Notes under the pieces: generated by a model
The model's database searches: none
Told to the model about the DNA's origin: nothing
The model's input: the letters and a program-made list of their open reading frames with translations, nothing else
Made by a program: the position numbers and the translations under genes
DNA from: Ichthyophthirius multifiliis
Taxonomy: Eukaryota; Ciliophora; Oligohymenophorea; Hymenostomatida
Length of the DNA: 64,000 bases
NCBI RefSeq assembly: GCF_000220395.1
Contig: NW_004086411.1
Coordinates: 1 to 64,000, forward strand
Reading direction: 5' to 3'
Shown here: positions 13,267 to 25,868 of the stretch, one piece after another
Layout: the number at the start of each line of letters is the position of its first letter
Numbering within the stretch: the first letter of the stretch is position 1

Positions 13267-15794
13267 TCTATTTATGTTATTCCTAATACATTTTTGTAAA
13301 TTATTTATTAAAATCATTTCTTCTATATGATAAAGACACTGTTTCTGCTATATGATTACTTTAAATAACCTCTAGCTGATTTCTTTCATACCAAAGTAGC
13401 TTTTCGTATTCTTCTAAATAACTTAATTTATTTTCGAGTTTACTTAATTATAGACTGATTAGATTTTGAACTAGTTTTTGTATCTTTTCATCTTCTCTAT
13501 TTTGCAAATATTTAGCTCTATCAATTGTGTTTTTTTCTAATTGTAGCAATATCTAACCATCTATATCATTTACTTCTTCGATTTTATTAATTATTTTAGT
13601 TTAACTTTTAATATTTTTATTATTATTATTTTATTCGATTTCCATTTCATTTATCTTGTTTTCTTCTTATTATTTTACTTCTTGAATATTTTTCGCTTCT
13701 TGTTGAACTTTTTACTCTTTTTTAACAATGTTTTCATATTCTTGTTGTTTTTTGTATTTGTCTAATAAACTTTTAAATAAAGCAACCTTATTTTTATATT
13801 TATATATAAAATTAAAAATAAATATATTTATATATAAAATTAAAAATAAATATATTTATATATATATATATTTGTATTATTTATATTATTTATATATATA
13901 CGTGTTATATTATAGGATTTGAATAATCAGAAAAAATATTCGGATCTTCTTCACATATTGTTTCGTATGGATATTTTCCTATTTTCTATTAATTGCTATC
14001 ATTTTAGAATAAGTTCACTTTAGTTATATTTTATATTGGCAATTTTAAAAAATGCAAAATGATTTCCTCCCTTGATCTATTAGATATACTTTACATTATA
14101 GTATCCCAATTATCTTAATGTTAGTCTATAAGTTCTAGTAATTTATATGTTTCTTCATTTGTCCAGGGTTTACTTGTTTATTTAAGCTCAGAATTTTACA
14201 TTTATTATTATTATTATAATTTATTTATTATGTCATGTTTATCGAAATCTTTATCACTTAAAATATTAGGGTAGTTATTATCTGTATAACATTTTACACA
14301 TAAAATCATTCCAGGATAGTTTTCTTAAATTTATTTTTATTAAAACCATACAAAACCACAAATTATACCACAAAAATCACATATAGGTCTATAAAAAAAT
14401 AATAATATATATAAAAATTAATATATATATATAAAAATAAATTTATATATATATTTATATATAAAGAAAAAAATACCTGTAGTTTTTAGATAAAATTTTA
14501 ACTGAATTAATAATTAAATCATATTCATTATTTTCTTAATTTATACTTCCATTTAATTCCAAATGTTCTAGTCTTTCTATTTATATGTATGTATTTATAA
14601 AAGTAAATATATATAAATACTTTATTGTTCAGCAAATTTATATAAAGATTAATTGCCTAAAGAAGGTTTTTAAAGCAAAATTGATTAACTATTTTATTTT
14701 GGATCACAACTGAAATTAATTATACCCCAATGTTCCAAAAAAGCATGAATTCTTAATATAGAACAAACATCTCCTGCTAAATTTTTTCTACAGGCTGTTG
14801 CTGTTATATAATTTCGGGGATTTTCTCTGTATAACATAATAATAAAATTTCTGTATTTTTTATATATTTCAGGCGTTTTTGATGGTTTTCCTTAAAAAAA
14901 TTCAGGTAAAGCCTCTTTTTCTATTTAATGTATTTTATCTAAATCTAACCTATTTTTATATTAATATTTAAAATAAAATAAAAAATTCTTTTTACCATCT
15001 AGAACATGAAGGTATAATAATTTAATATTTTTTTATTTCTGTTTAGTTAGTATTATTAAGATCTTATAAATCAAGTTTTTGGCCTTCTTTTTTATATATG
15101 AAAATATCCTTTTCTTCTAATTTTGCTTATGATTATTAACTTTAGCTATTATTTAAATAAAATTAAATTAAAAAAAACAAAAAAATAGAATAAATTAAAT
15201 ATATATATAAATATATATATATATATACATATATTTATATTTTTTTATTCAAACATTTATAAAGATATTAACATATTAATATTTTTGTTTTATATAATAT
15301 GTTATTTTTATATAAAATAATTTACTATTAATTTGCATTTGGAATTTATGTGTTTATGTTATTATATTAAGGTTAATTTTAGTTTAAAATTGATTATTTT
15401 TATAATTATTATTATTATTATGTTTATATTTAGGGTAATTATAATTGTTATGATTATTATTATATTTAAGATATATTTATTTATTATATTTATTACTATT
15501 ATTATTATTATTATGAGTTTTATTAAAGTTTTATTTACTCTTCTTTTGGCGAGTTTTATTGTTTAGTTTCACTTTCTTCACTTTAAGCTTTTTATATATT
15601 TTTTGTGTTTAATTTTTTATTTTATTATTCTTTGACTTCTTTCACTTTTTAATCTATATTAATTTATTAGTTTTTTTTTTTTTTTTTTTTTTTAATTTTT
15701 TACTTTATGGAGTTTGTTCTATTGATGTTACTTAATATCCTCCGCTTATTTTTTGTAGATTTATAATAACTTATTCTGATTTTTAATGTTTCAT
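12572..15794 (-). CDS. SWI3: SWI3/SMARCC-type subunit of a SWI/SNF chromatin-remodelling complex
   Basis: Six exons in transcript order: 15326-15794, 14996-15145, 14621-14949, 14477-14576, 13902-14388, 12572-13786; about 916 residues. A SWIRM domain spans exons 2-3 ([64 protein letters not shown]). A ZZ-like zinc segment follows ([29 protein letters not shown]). The SANT domain is clear ([38 protein letters not shown]), and the family's C-terminal coiled coil follows [15 protein letters not shown]. The tail is a long Gln/Asn-rich region including a polyQ tract. The N-terminus is Gln-rich. Exon 1 is 469 bases where 470 is required; the fault falls in the 23-base T run (A run on the coding strand) at 15671-15693, so the frame there is probably an assembly slip. 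Confidence 0.92.
13205..13266. repeat. (ATT)n trinucleotide repeat encoding polyglutamine
   Basis: About 20 ATT units with one interruption. On the minus strand they read as TAA/TAG, i.e. a Gln tract in the SWI3-like protein just after its leucine-zipper region. Confidence 0.85.
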
Positions 15795-16877
15795 TTAACT
15801 TATATTAATAAAGATTTTTAATATTTTTTTTATTTATTTATTATTTTTTTTAAAATATAATTTTATTATTTTTTTTAAAAAAAAAAATTAAATATAAATA
15901 TAAAAAAAAGATTTGTCTTTTATTTTTTGTTTATTTTTTGTTTATTTTCTTTATTCCTTATATAATAAGATAGACATATATAATAATTATTTTTATTTAT
16001 CTTTTTTTTATATATTATGCTAAAATTATTTTATTATTATCTGACTTTTTTATTTTAAATTTTATATTGTTTTAATAATTTATCAATTTAAACTTTATTA
16101 ATTTATTAACAACTATAATTTTTTTAGTTTTAATTAATTTTTGTTTTAATTAAATTGATTTTTTTTTCATTATTTTTTAATATATACAATTAATTTCTAT
16201 TATATTTTTTTTTTTTTAATTAACCCATTTTTATAATAATTAAATAATCTTAAAAAAAAAAAAAAAAAAAATTTAAATTATATATTTTTTTTTTTTTTAA
16301 AAAAAAAAGAAAATTTTTATATACTAAGAATTAATCTATATAAAATATCTATATAAAATTTTTAAATACTTAAATTAGTTATAATATAAAAATATTTAAT
16401 AAAAAATTCTAATTATTTTTTATTAAAATATTTGACAAATAAATACAAAAATTTTCAAAATTTTAAAAAATTGTGCCAAATATAATAAAATATATAACAA
16501 AAAAAAAAATTATATATTATTATTTTTGATAATAATAATATTACTGATTTTTAAATAAAATATATATAGTATTTATTATTTAGAAAAAAAAAAAAAAGTT
16601 TAAATATATATTTATTTATATAATATTTAAATTTTCTTAATTTATATTGAGATTCTTTTTGTTGTTTTATAAAATATTAATAATAAATTTTTGTAAGAAT
16701 TAAATTAATAATTGAATTAATTAAATAATAATATTAATATAGATTTATTTGTTTTTAATTATCCTCATTAATTTATTAAGTATTTAAAATACATATTATT
16801 ATTTAGACTCTACAAAATTTATTATAAACTTTTAAAAAATTAATATCTATTTTTATCATTTTTTAATTGTTTTTTTC
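15795..16877. other. AT-rich spacer, nothing recognised
   Basis: Long A and T homopolymers (for example near 16251-16310) and no protein-like frame on either strand. It separates the 5' end of the SWI3 gene from the 3' end of the next minus-strand gene. Confidence 0.6.
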
Positions 16878-18830
16878 TCACTTTTAGTTTAAATTTTATA
16901 TTTTTTACAAAAATGAGTGTGTTTATGTTTTAAATCCATTATTTTTTTACTCATAATATGTTTTTATTTAATTAATTTCATTTTGTGAAGTGTTTTTTAT
17001 CTTTTTTTAAAGTTAGAAAATTATCTCATTTTTCTTTTCTAATTAATCTTTTAAAAATCTTACTTATACTGTATAATCTAAGATTAAATATTTTAATAAA
17101 TTTTTATTATCTTGTAAAATATTTATTGACTATTAAAACTTTTAAATATTATTTTGTCTATAAATTAAAGAAAAAGAAAAAAATTATTATATATTACTTT
17201 TAAAATATTGTATTTATTTTTTTAATTTTTTTATATAAAGATTATTTTCTATTAATTCTTTTTTACATTATACATATTATAATTTAGTTTAATGAATTTC
17301 TTCTTAATAATTTGCCTTTATTTGTTAAAAATAATTACAATTATAATTATATTATATTATACTATAACTATAATTATATTTATCTTACTAATAACTAATT
17401 ACAATAATTTATAATTTCTTGTTATTTTTATTTATATATATAAAGTGAATTTTTTAATTTTTTATTTTATTTTTTTTACTAAAAACAATTTTTTATTTGA
17501 TTTTTATTTTATTTTAATACTTAAGATTTTAAATCAATATTTTCTTATTAAATATATTTAATATACATTCCATTTTTCTATTTATTTTATCCCAAAATTT
17601 ATAATTTTTCTATATTTATATTATCTAAATTATAATTATATTCGCTATTTGTTTAAACAAATCTTTTAAATTTTTACTAATAAATATATAAGATAATAAA
17701 TAATACAACAACAAAAATAAAAAAAATTAAACTTATTAAGTAAATTATGTTTTTAATTATTTTTCATCATCAAATTACATATTAAAATCTTCATCATTTA
17801 ATTCGGTTCTTATAGAATTAAGATTTAGTTTGTTATTTTATAAATTGTTTTATATTTAATTTTATAAATTAAAAACTTATTACTAAGACTATTCAATTTT
17901 TTCCTCTAATTATAAAATTTTATGAAATTATTTTTAAATAAGATTTTCTTATTGATCAATTTTTTCTTATAATTCAATATTTTCTTTCTTGATAAAAAAC
18001 AGTTAATTTTAATGATTTATATTTTTCCTTTTTAAAGCTTAAAAATCAAGTTTTCATTTTCTTAATTTCCTTTTTCTTGAGCTTATTTTAAGATGTTTTT
18101 ATTTTTCTTTATATTTCCCTTTTTTAATTTCAAATTATTTATTTTTTTCTTACGAAAAATTATTCTTATTAAATTTTTTATATTTCTAATTATATTTGTA
18201 ATTTTTATAATTCCTGTTTATAATTTTAGATTTAAATTATATATTCAGTTTCTTTTATTTATTATTCAGTTATTTTTTCCTCCAAAAGACTAATTGATTT
18301 TATCTTTTTTTAATCTTTTTCTAAATTTTATTACATTATTTAATTCTATACATTTTGCTCTTGGAAGTCTTATAGTTTTTACTCATATATACTTTATTAT
18401 AATTAATATTAATCCATTTTTTATTCATATTAATTTATTTTTTATTCATATTAGTTTCTTAATTATATAAAATGTTACGCTTCTTCTATTTCTTCATTTA
18501 ATTGCATTATATCTTGTTTTTATTTCGGTTATAGTATTTATTGCGATTTCTTTTATTTATTCTATTTTCTATTCTAAATCTTAATTTTTCTATTCAAATG
18601 ATTTATTTTAATTTTATAATAGAATACACATTTCGAATATTTTATCCTTTATTTATTCTATGAAAAAGAAGGCATTTTTTTTTATTATTATAATATCTAA
18701 TTGATTAACTTTATCTTTTAAGTATTTATTTTTTTATTATATTTATGTCATTTAATTTTCGTTAAAATGTCGAGAAATTTAATGTTCGGAATTACTTTAT
18801 GAAATCGTATTAATTTAATTCTTTTTTTTA
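16878..18830 (-). CDS. Gln-rich coiled-coil protein, frame interrupted
   Basis: Unknown function. Read on the minus strand in the ciliate code, 18830 to 16878 is nearly all heptad-rich, Gln/Glu/Lys-rich sequence ending at TGA 16878-16880. Segments include MQLNEEIEEAQHFIQLRNQY, SLLEEKITEQQIKETEYI, ENIELQEKIDQQENLIQKQ, an acidic stretch ELNDEDFNMQFDDEK, and the C-terminal KDQLEKKNEIIFQLQKKIK. At least three frame changes occur (near 18530, 18150 and 17990). Two fit one missing base in an A/T run and one fits one extra or two missing. Part of 16.9-17.7 kb is AT-rich and may hold introns that I could not place. No in-frame Met is certain, so the 5' end is approximate. It may be a real gene with sequence errors, or a decaying one. 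Confidence 0.5.
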
Positions 18831-19299
18831 TAAAAAAAATAAAAATTTAAAGAAATTATTAATATCATATATTAATTTATAATTATATTTAAATAATTCT
18901 AATTATTTGAACAACAACAATATTATTTTTTATTAATATAAAAAGACATGAAAAGTTGATTTAAAAATAGTATAGAATTTAAACAAAAATATATATAGTT
19001 TATTTAGTGAAGTATATATATAAAATATTATTTAAATATAATTTTATCTAATAAGAGATATTTTATTATTTAAGAAATAATAAATATCAATAATATAATA
19101 ATTTAAATATTATTTTAAATTTATATATTTAATTATTAATTTTTTTAATTAACATTTCTTTTTTATTTTTGTTCTTTTATTAACATATATAAATAATATT
19201 TATTTATATTGTAATAATAATAAAATAAAATTATTTTATATATAATATGTATAAATTTATTAAAATATAATTACATTAATTCGTTATTATTAAAAAAAA
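18831..19299. other. AT-rich spacer between divergent genes
   Basis: No protein-like frame. It lies between the 5' ends of the minus-strand coiled-coil gene and the plus-strand gene at 19300, so it presumably holds both promoters. No motif could be identified. Confidence 0.5.
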
Positions 19300-20364
19300 A
19301 TGTAATAATCTAAATAAAATAATAAGAAACGTTTAATAAAATCGAAATCAATCTAAGATTAACGGCAGTAAACCAGTTTAAATTAAACATTAATGAATCC
19401 AAAAAAAATAATAATCTAATATTTATTTTCGGAAACAAGTGAATAGAATAAATAGTCTAATATAAAAAAAAAATGTTAAAAATAAAAGTTTTTACCTTTT
19501 ATTTAAGAACGTGATAATATAGGTTATTTATTGACAAATAAAAATAAAAAATTTCATAATAATTCATAAATAAAAAGTGAATATAATATAAAAAAATCTA
19601 TTTTAAATTAATATCTATTAAGCAATTTAATAAAAGATCATTACAATTAAGAATAAACAGAAAACGTAAATGATTGTTTAGATAAGTATTTAAAAAGAAG
19701 ATCTTAAACTAATATATTTTCAAGAAACATATACAAAAAGAAAGAAACTTTAGCGGAAAGGGAAAATTATATTAATCATAAATTTTTTATTTATAATATT
19801 GATAAAATAAATGATTGTAGGATTAATTTTAATAAATAATAAAATACTTAAAAAAATAAATCATCGATTATTTTTGAAAATAAATAAGAGTTACTTTAAA
19901 CTTTATAATGTAATAAGATAATAGGATAAACTAAAAAAAAAAATAATAAATATGTTTTTTACAAAGTAGAAAATAATTCAGTTGATGATATTCCCAAAAA
20001 AAACATTAAAGTAAATTCCATATTAAATTATTAACATTTAGTAAATATGAATAAATAAGACAATAAAAACTCGGGAAATTCAATAAATGATAGATTGAAT
20101 TTTCCAAAAGAAAAATAATTAAATAATTTATAATAAGAAAATAGTAAAAATTTAAGCAACTATAGAGTTTCAAAACCATCGAAAAAAGATATTAATAAAT
20201 ATTTATAAGAAGAATATAATACATATAAATTAGTAAGTGGAGAATATGATAAAGTTGGATTGGATTTTAAATAATAATATGTCAATATTTTTAATAGAGA
20301 AATTCTTAGTTTAAAAAATAGGGCAAGAAAATTAAAAAATAACATTTAAAAACTTGTAAGTTGA
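19300..20364 (+). CDS. Basic Asn/Lys-rich protein of unknown function
   Basis: Single open frame of 354 residues from ATG 19300 to TGA 20362. No family was recognised. The N-terminus is strongly basic and Gln-rich (MQQSKQNNKKRLIKSKS). The middle is low-complexity Asn/Lys with scattered hydrophobic segments (KFFIYNIDKINDCRINF). The last about 65 residues look folded and helical: SKKDINKYLQEEYNTYKL, then YDKVGLDFKQQYVNIFNREI and a basic coiled coil. A GTAAGT at 20356 could be a donor instead, but reading through gives an immediate stop and the simplest model. No signal peptide or membrane helix. Confidence 0.6.
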
Positions 20365-21348
20365 AACTTGATTAATTATTATTTTATAGTATAAATTGAA
20401 TATATATATATTTTTATATATTTATATATTTATTTTTTTATATATATTTATATATATAATTAAATATTTTTTATAAATTTGTATATATTTTTATATATTT
20501 ATATAAAGTTATGTTTATATCTATAAATATATATTTGTATATATTAAAAAAAATTAAATATTTTTCTTTTATTATTAAAATAAAACAATATTATTTTTAA
20601 TACTTATATATTCATAATAACTATATATTTATTTTAACATTATTTTATATTATTAATTTATCTTTTATAATTTTTATATTTGTTTTTATTACTTTCAATA
20701 AATATTTAATATCATAATTATCTGTATTTTTAATATATTTTTTCATGTTTATAATTTATATCTACAATTATTTTTTTAACATTTTTTATTGTATTTTTAA
20801 TTATTTTTTAAAAAAATATATAATTAATAATTTTTATGTTTTTTTTTAGTATAAAATATATTATAAAAAATTACTAATTCTAATCATCTTATAATTTATA
20901 AAATTATCTTTATTAATTTCATAATTTTCAATTAATATTTATTTAATCTATTTTTAGTTAAGTTTTGATTATAATTTTAACATGCATTTTAAATAAATTA
21001 TTTATGAGAAAAAAAAATGTAATCAAAAAGTTATCATCGAATTTCAAAACAATAATATTTTATTTTTAATTTTTCATTTTATATTTATTTATAATTTTTA
21101 AAAAAAATTATTGATATTATTTTCTTTTATTTATTTATGGCAGCAATTCAATATTTTTATTATAAAAAATATAAATATTATTGATAAAACTAAATATTAT
21201 AGATAAGTAAAAATAAATTGTTATTATTGTATGTTTATAATCTTTATAATTTTATTATTTTAAGATATAAATTTTAATTTTATTAATAATTATTATTGTT
21301 GTTTTTTCGTATTTTTTAGTAAATTTATAAATATAATTTAATTTATAT

Positions 21349-21379
<31 letters not shown>

Positions 21380-21739
21380 GTTTTTATTATTTAAAATATA
21401 TTTATTTAAAGATATCAAATTTATTTATGTTTTCCATTATAATAAATAAATATTAATTAATTAATATTTGAATTTTATATTAAAAAACCTATATTTTTAA
21501 TTTTATATATATTTCTTATTGCAAAATTTATATTAATAATTTTTAATTTTATATAATTTATAATTAAATTAATGTTAGTTAAAAATTAGATAAAAAAAAT
21601 ACGAAATAAAGAATTTATAAATATTACTTAAAAATATATTTAAAAATAGAAATTAATTTTAAATAGAATGAATAAATTTTATAATTAAATTAATTTAAAC
21701 TAAAAAAAAAAATTATTTTAATTTTTAATTAAAAAAAAA
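20365..21739. other. AT-rich spacer, nothing recognised
   Basis: About 1.4 kb of A+T with TA-rich patches (for example 21353-21379). No coding frame could be supported on either strand. Confidence 0.55.
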
Positions 21740-23708
21740 ATGCAAAACAACTAATATTAACATTAAATTTAATCAGAAAAAATATAAACTTTAATAAAAC
21801 TAAGAATTAATTGACTAATATTTAATAATAAAAATCTTAATAAAATATATCAAATGAAAGGTTTAATATTCTTTAAATAAATAATAAAGAAATAGATTAA
21901 GTAATAAAAAGAAAAAAATCATACTTCTTGTTTATAAAAACAATAATTATATTTATATATATTCTCATATTTTTATATATAAAGGAGAAATTATTATAAT
22001 TATGTATTGATTTATAAAATTAGAATAAAACTTTAGAATAAGAAAATTAAAATTTATAAACAAATATTGAAGAATTCAAAAATGTAGCTATAAACGATAT
22101 TACTGAAAAAATGAATTAAATTTTTTTCTTGTAAGATTAATTAGATTAGAACAAGGTTTCAATAGAAAACTTGAATAATTAAAATAAAGAGAAATAATAT
22201 TTAATTGATTTGAATTAAGAATAATATTAAATTTAATATAAAATATATTAGAAACAGATTTTGGAATACGAAGAAAGATATAATAAGAATTTTTAATTAG
22301 AATTTGAGAAAAAAGTTGAATTAGAACAAAAATAATAAGAAGAAATTTCAATTTTAGAAAAAATAAACAAAGACTTATTGTTAAAAGATTAAGAATAATA
22401 AATAATTATTAACAATTTTTAATAGGAATTAAATCTAATATAAGATTAATTATAATAATAAAAATTTTTAAATTAATAGTTAAAATAAAAAAATGAAAAG
22501 TCTAAAAATAAAAATTTTAGTTTGAAAAAATAAAATTAATAATTTTAAAGTAATATATAGCAGTTATAGGAAGAAAAAGATGAACAAATTTAGAAAATTT
22601 AATAATAAAAAGATTAATTTGTTAAAATATTGATAAGTAAAGAATAAGAAATAAAAGAATTAATTGAAAATAATCACCAATATGAAGATACTCTAAAAGA
22701 AGCATTAAATGATATTTAAAATTTGGAAGAGAAATTAGATTTGGCTTAAAATATGATTTAAGGTTTGTAAAATTAAATTAAATGTAATTAAAGTTTTGAA
22801 AGAGAAAATAAAGAAAATGCACTTGGAATGGAATTTAAAGATGAAGATTTTTTCTTGGATGAAAAACCTAGTAAGAAATATATTAGTAGATGGATGATTA
22901 GTTAAGTAATTAATTATTTTTAAATGGTTTATTTATTTATTTTATTAATAGAAAAAAATAAAAACTACTAATTAACTTACTATTGAAAATAATTTAGAAG
23001 AAAAATATGAATAAAAATTATCAATTTAATAAAATTTTATTCAAGAAATATAAAAATAAAATGAAGATTTTAAATAAAACGTTATACTATATATTTATTA
23101 TTTTTTTGTATTTTTTTTTAATAGATATTTTAATAGAAATAGAGTTTTGATTAAATTAAATTTTAATATTTATAAAATTAAGAAAATTTGGAAAATTTTT
23201 TTAGATGGAAAAATCTAAATAATAAATTATTATTTAATAATTTAATTAGATTTTTGTAAAAAACAAATAAATTATTTAAGTTTTTTTTGTATAATATATA
23301 TAGATAAATTTTTAAGAAGAATTTTAAAAACTTTTAAATGAAAATGTTTAAAATAAAAAAAAATTGATAGATTAAAAAACTTAAAACAGAAAATTATAAG
23401 ATTAAATTAATTATTAATTGTAGTATTTTTTTATATTCTTATAATATTTATTTTTAAATATTAATAGAAAAAAGAATAATAATTAAAATTATATTAAAAT
23501 AATTGAAAATCATTAATATAAAATAAATTTTCTAAAAGAAATTAATAATTAATAAAAATAGAAGTTAAAAATTATGTTAAATATATAAAATAAAAAAAAT
23601 AACTCATGCTTATATTTAAAATCTTTACAAGATATTTCTTAAAAAGAAATAGACATTTAAAATGAAAAAATTAAGTTAAAAGGTATATTTAATAAAAAAT
23701 AATTATGA
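21740..23708 (+). CDS. Gln-rich long coiled-coil protein
   Basis: Unknown function. From ATG 21740 the sequence is Gln/Asn/Glu-rich coiled coil (QEQEIKELIENNHQYEDTL, NDIQNLEEKLDLAQNMIQG) up to an acidic and basic motif, GMEFKDEDFFLDEKPSKKY. More coiled coil follows after introns near 22912-22950, 23081-23124 and 23424-23464, ending at TGA 23706. An early intron, about 21931-21984, fits GT-AG. The start frame closes unless one A is added to the A run at 21777-21782; with it the N-terminus joins smoothly to QINNKEIDQVIKRKKSYF. The acidic DEDF...DEK motif and the preceding LQNQI segment recur in the minus-strand gene at 16878-18830, suggesting paralogy. Likely cytoskeletal, by composition only. 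Confidence 0.6.
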
Positions 23709-24077
23709 AAATAATATATAAAAATTTGTAAAAACTAAAATATATATATTATAAATAAATTATTACTTAAATATATATATATATATATATATTTACCTTT
23801 TAAATTTTCGTTTATAAGTATATAGAGGAATTTTATGTAAAATTATAATTATTTTATTATTTTAATTTCATAATTTATAAATATTTTTATAATAAACAGT
23901 AATGATTATATTAAATTTTTATATTTAATAATTTATATAATATAAACTTATCTATTTATGTAAAATTTAATTAAAAGAAAACATTATTAAATCGATAATA
24001 TGAATTAATTCAAATAATTAAATTTATAAAAATTATTAAAAAAATAAACTTCTGTCTTTAATACTTTTATTTCTTTA

Positions 24078-25702
24078 TCAAAATACTTTTTTATTTATAA
24101 TAGTTAATTTTTATTCAGAATTTTCTTCATATTCGTTTTTTGTTATAGCTAAACTTTAAAACGTTGATAAAGATCCTAACATCGATCCTCCTAATATTAT
24201 TTTTTTCAATATTGAAAAAAAACAAAAAACAAAAATTATGTACAAATATTTCTTAAAATAAATAAACCTATCCATGCAGAATATCTTCTATGAGAATTTT
24301 AAATAAAGTTAATATCTTTTCTTTATATATGACTAGGAACTTAAGAAATTAATTCTTTTTCAATTCTTTGCAAAAATCCTTTAAATAAAGAGCTTCCTCC
24401 ACAAAGAACAACATTTCTTAATAATTCTTCTTAAAACTCGTTATCACATCTACCTAAAGTATCCATAATCATTTAATTAATAGACATACTATTATCTCCA
24501 ATAATACTAGGACTATATATTTTAATTTATTTATTGGGAAAAATATTATTAATATATTATATATTTTTTATATATAATTACTTAAATAATATCTCAGGTG
24601 GTTTATATTTCATAGTATTTGTAATATCAAGTATATTTCCATCTGGTAATTCATAAGATTTTTCTTCTAAACTTATATTATCATTATTTAACTATTTTTT
24701 TATATTATAATGAATTTTTTTTGTTTAAAAATAAAATAAAAAATTATTACATCAATATGATAATCCCTAGCTACATTACACATAGTTTCTTTTATGCTTT
24801 TATATATTGCATCTGTAACAGTTATACTAGAAGCTTTATTTAATTCCTTAATTATATATGTATTTATTAAAAAAAAGAAATAATATATATATTTTACTTC
24901 TTTCAAAATTTCAGTTATTTTTTATCCTGCTAAGTTTGTATGTTAAAATGCATGAAGAATTGGAAAACCTTCGAAAACAGGAATACATGTAGTTTAACTA
25001 TGTCCAGATTCAATTACTAGTCCTGTAGTTTCTCCAGTCGAAAATAAGCTTAATGTAGAGCTATTTTAGAAAAGAACTGAATTTACCTATTTTTTATGTC
25101 ATATATATATTTAAATTATTTATACTTTCATATCATCAAATAATATATCAGCTATTTGTTTTTTATATTCTTTAGAGTTCAATGGTGAGTCTATAATTAA
25201 AATATTACATGAAGATATTTCATTTACTTATAATAATTAATCTAACACATATACATACATATCTCTCATAGCGTCAATATCAACGATTTTCTTTTATAAA
25301 ATATATTATTATTATTATTTTTTAAAAAAAACCCCATCTTTTATTGGATAAGAAATATCTAATTTAAATTTATTGTCTAATTTTGCTTATTAAAGTTATT
25401 ATCCAAATAAATATGACCTTTTTTTAGTTAATTTTTTTGATATTTTAATTTTTTATTACGGTTTTTAATTTGTTGCTTCGTCATTTGGATTTAGTTAAGG
25501 AATTCCTCCTACAGATTCTAATACTATCTTTTTTTTTTTTTTTTTAACTTTTCATTATTTGTTTTTTTTTTTTTACTCTTGGATGATCTTCACCTGAAAT
25601 TCCAATTTTGACTGAATCTGCACCATTATCTATTACAATAATATCTTTTACATCAAATTCACTTTCCATTTAAGCTCTTTTATTTTCTTTTTGTTTATCC
25701 AT
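24078..25702 (-). CDS. Divergent actin-related protein
   Basis: Eight exons: 25577-25702, 25333-25527, 25126-25290, 24898-25086, 24751-24846, 24582-24691, 24268-24512, 24078-24190; total 412 residues, every phase consistent. Actin-fold landmarks are in order: phosphate loop 1 (VIDNGADSVKIGISGED), YPIKDG before subdomain 2/1, IDSPLNSKEYK, NSVLFQNSSTLSLFSTGE, phosphate loop 2 (GLVIESGHSQTTCIPVFEGF), ELPDGNILDI, the adenosine motif NVVLCGGSSLFKGF, and a C-terminus SAWIGGSMLGSLSTFQ ending INKKVF as in actin. The fold and ATP site look intact, but identity is low and a basic insert (PQQKIKISKKLTKKR) replaces the DNase-loop region, so it is an ARP rather than conventional actin. Subclass not assigned. 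Introns are 39-77 nt. Confidence 0.88.
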
Positions 25703-25868
25703 TGTTGTATTTATAATGTTATTTTTTTGATGTTTGATGTTATAGCTTTTTAGTATTTTTTGTTTTATTTATGTTTTTTTAAAAAAAAGAAACTTTTTAT
25801 ATAAAAATAAAATTTAAATTTTTTTTAATTTAATTATTTTTTTGTTAAAAAAAAAAAAACATTAAAAT

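Noticed and set aside
15333-15566. Plus-strand 77-residue ORF, rich in Ile
   Set aside because: It is the reverse complement of the Gln/Asn-rich N-terminal exon of the SWI3-like gene.
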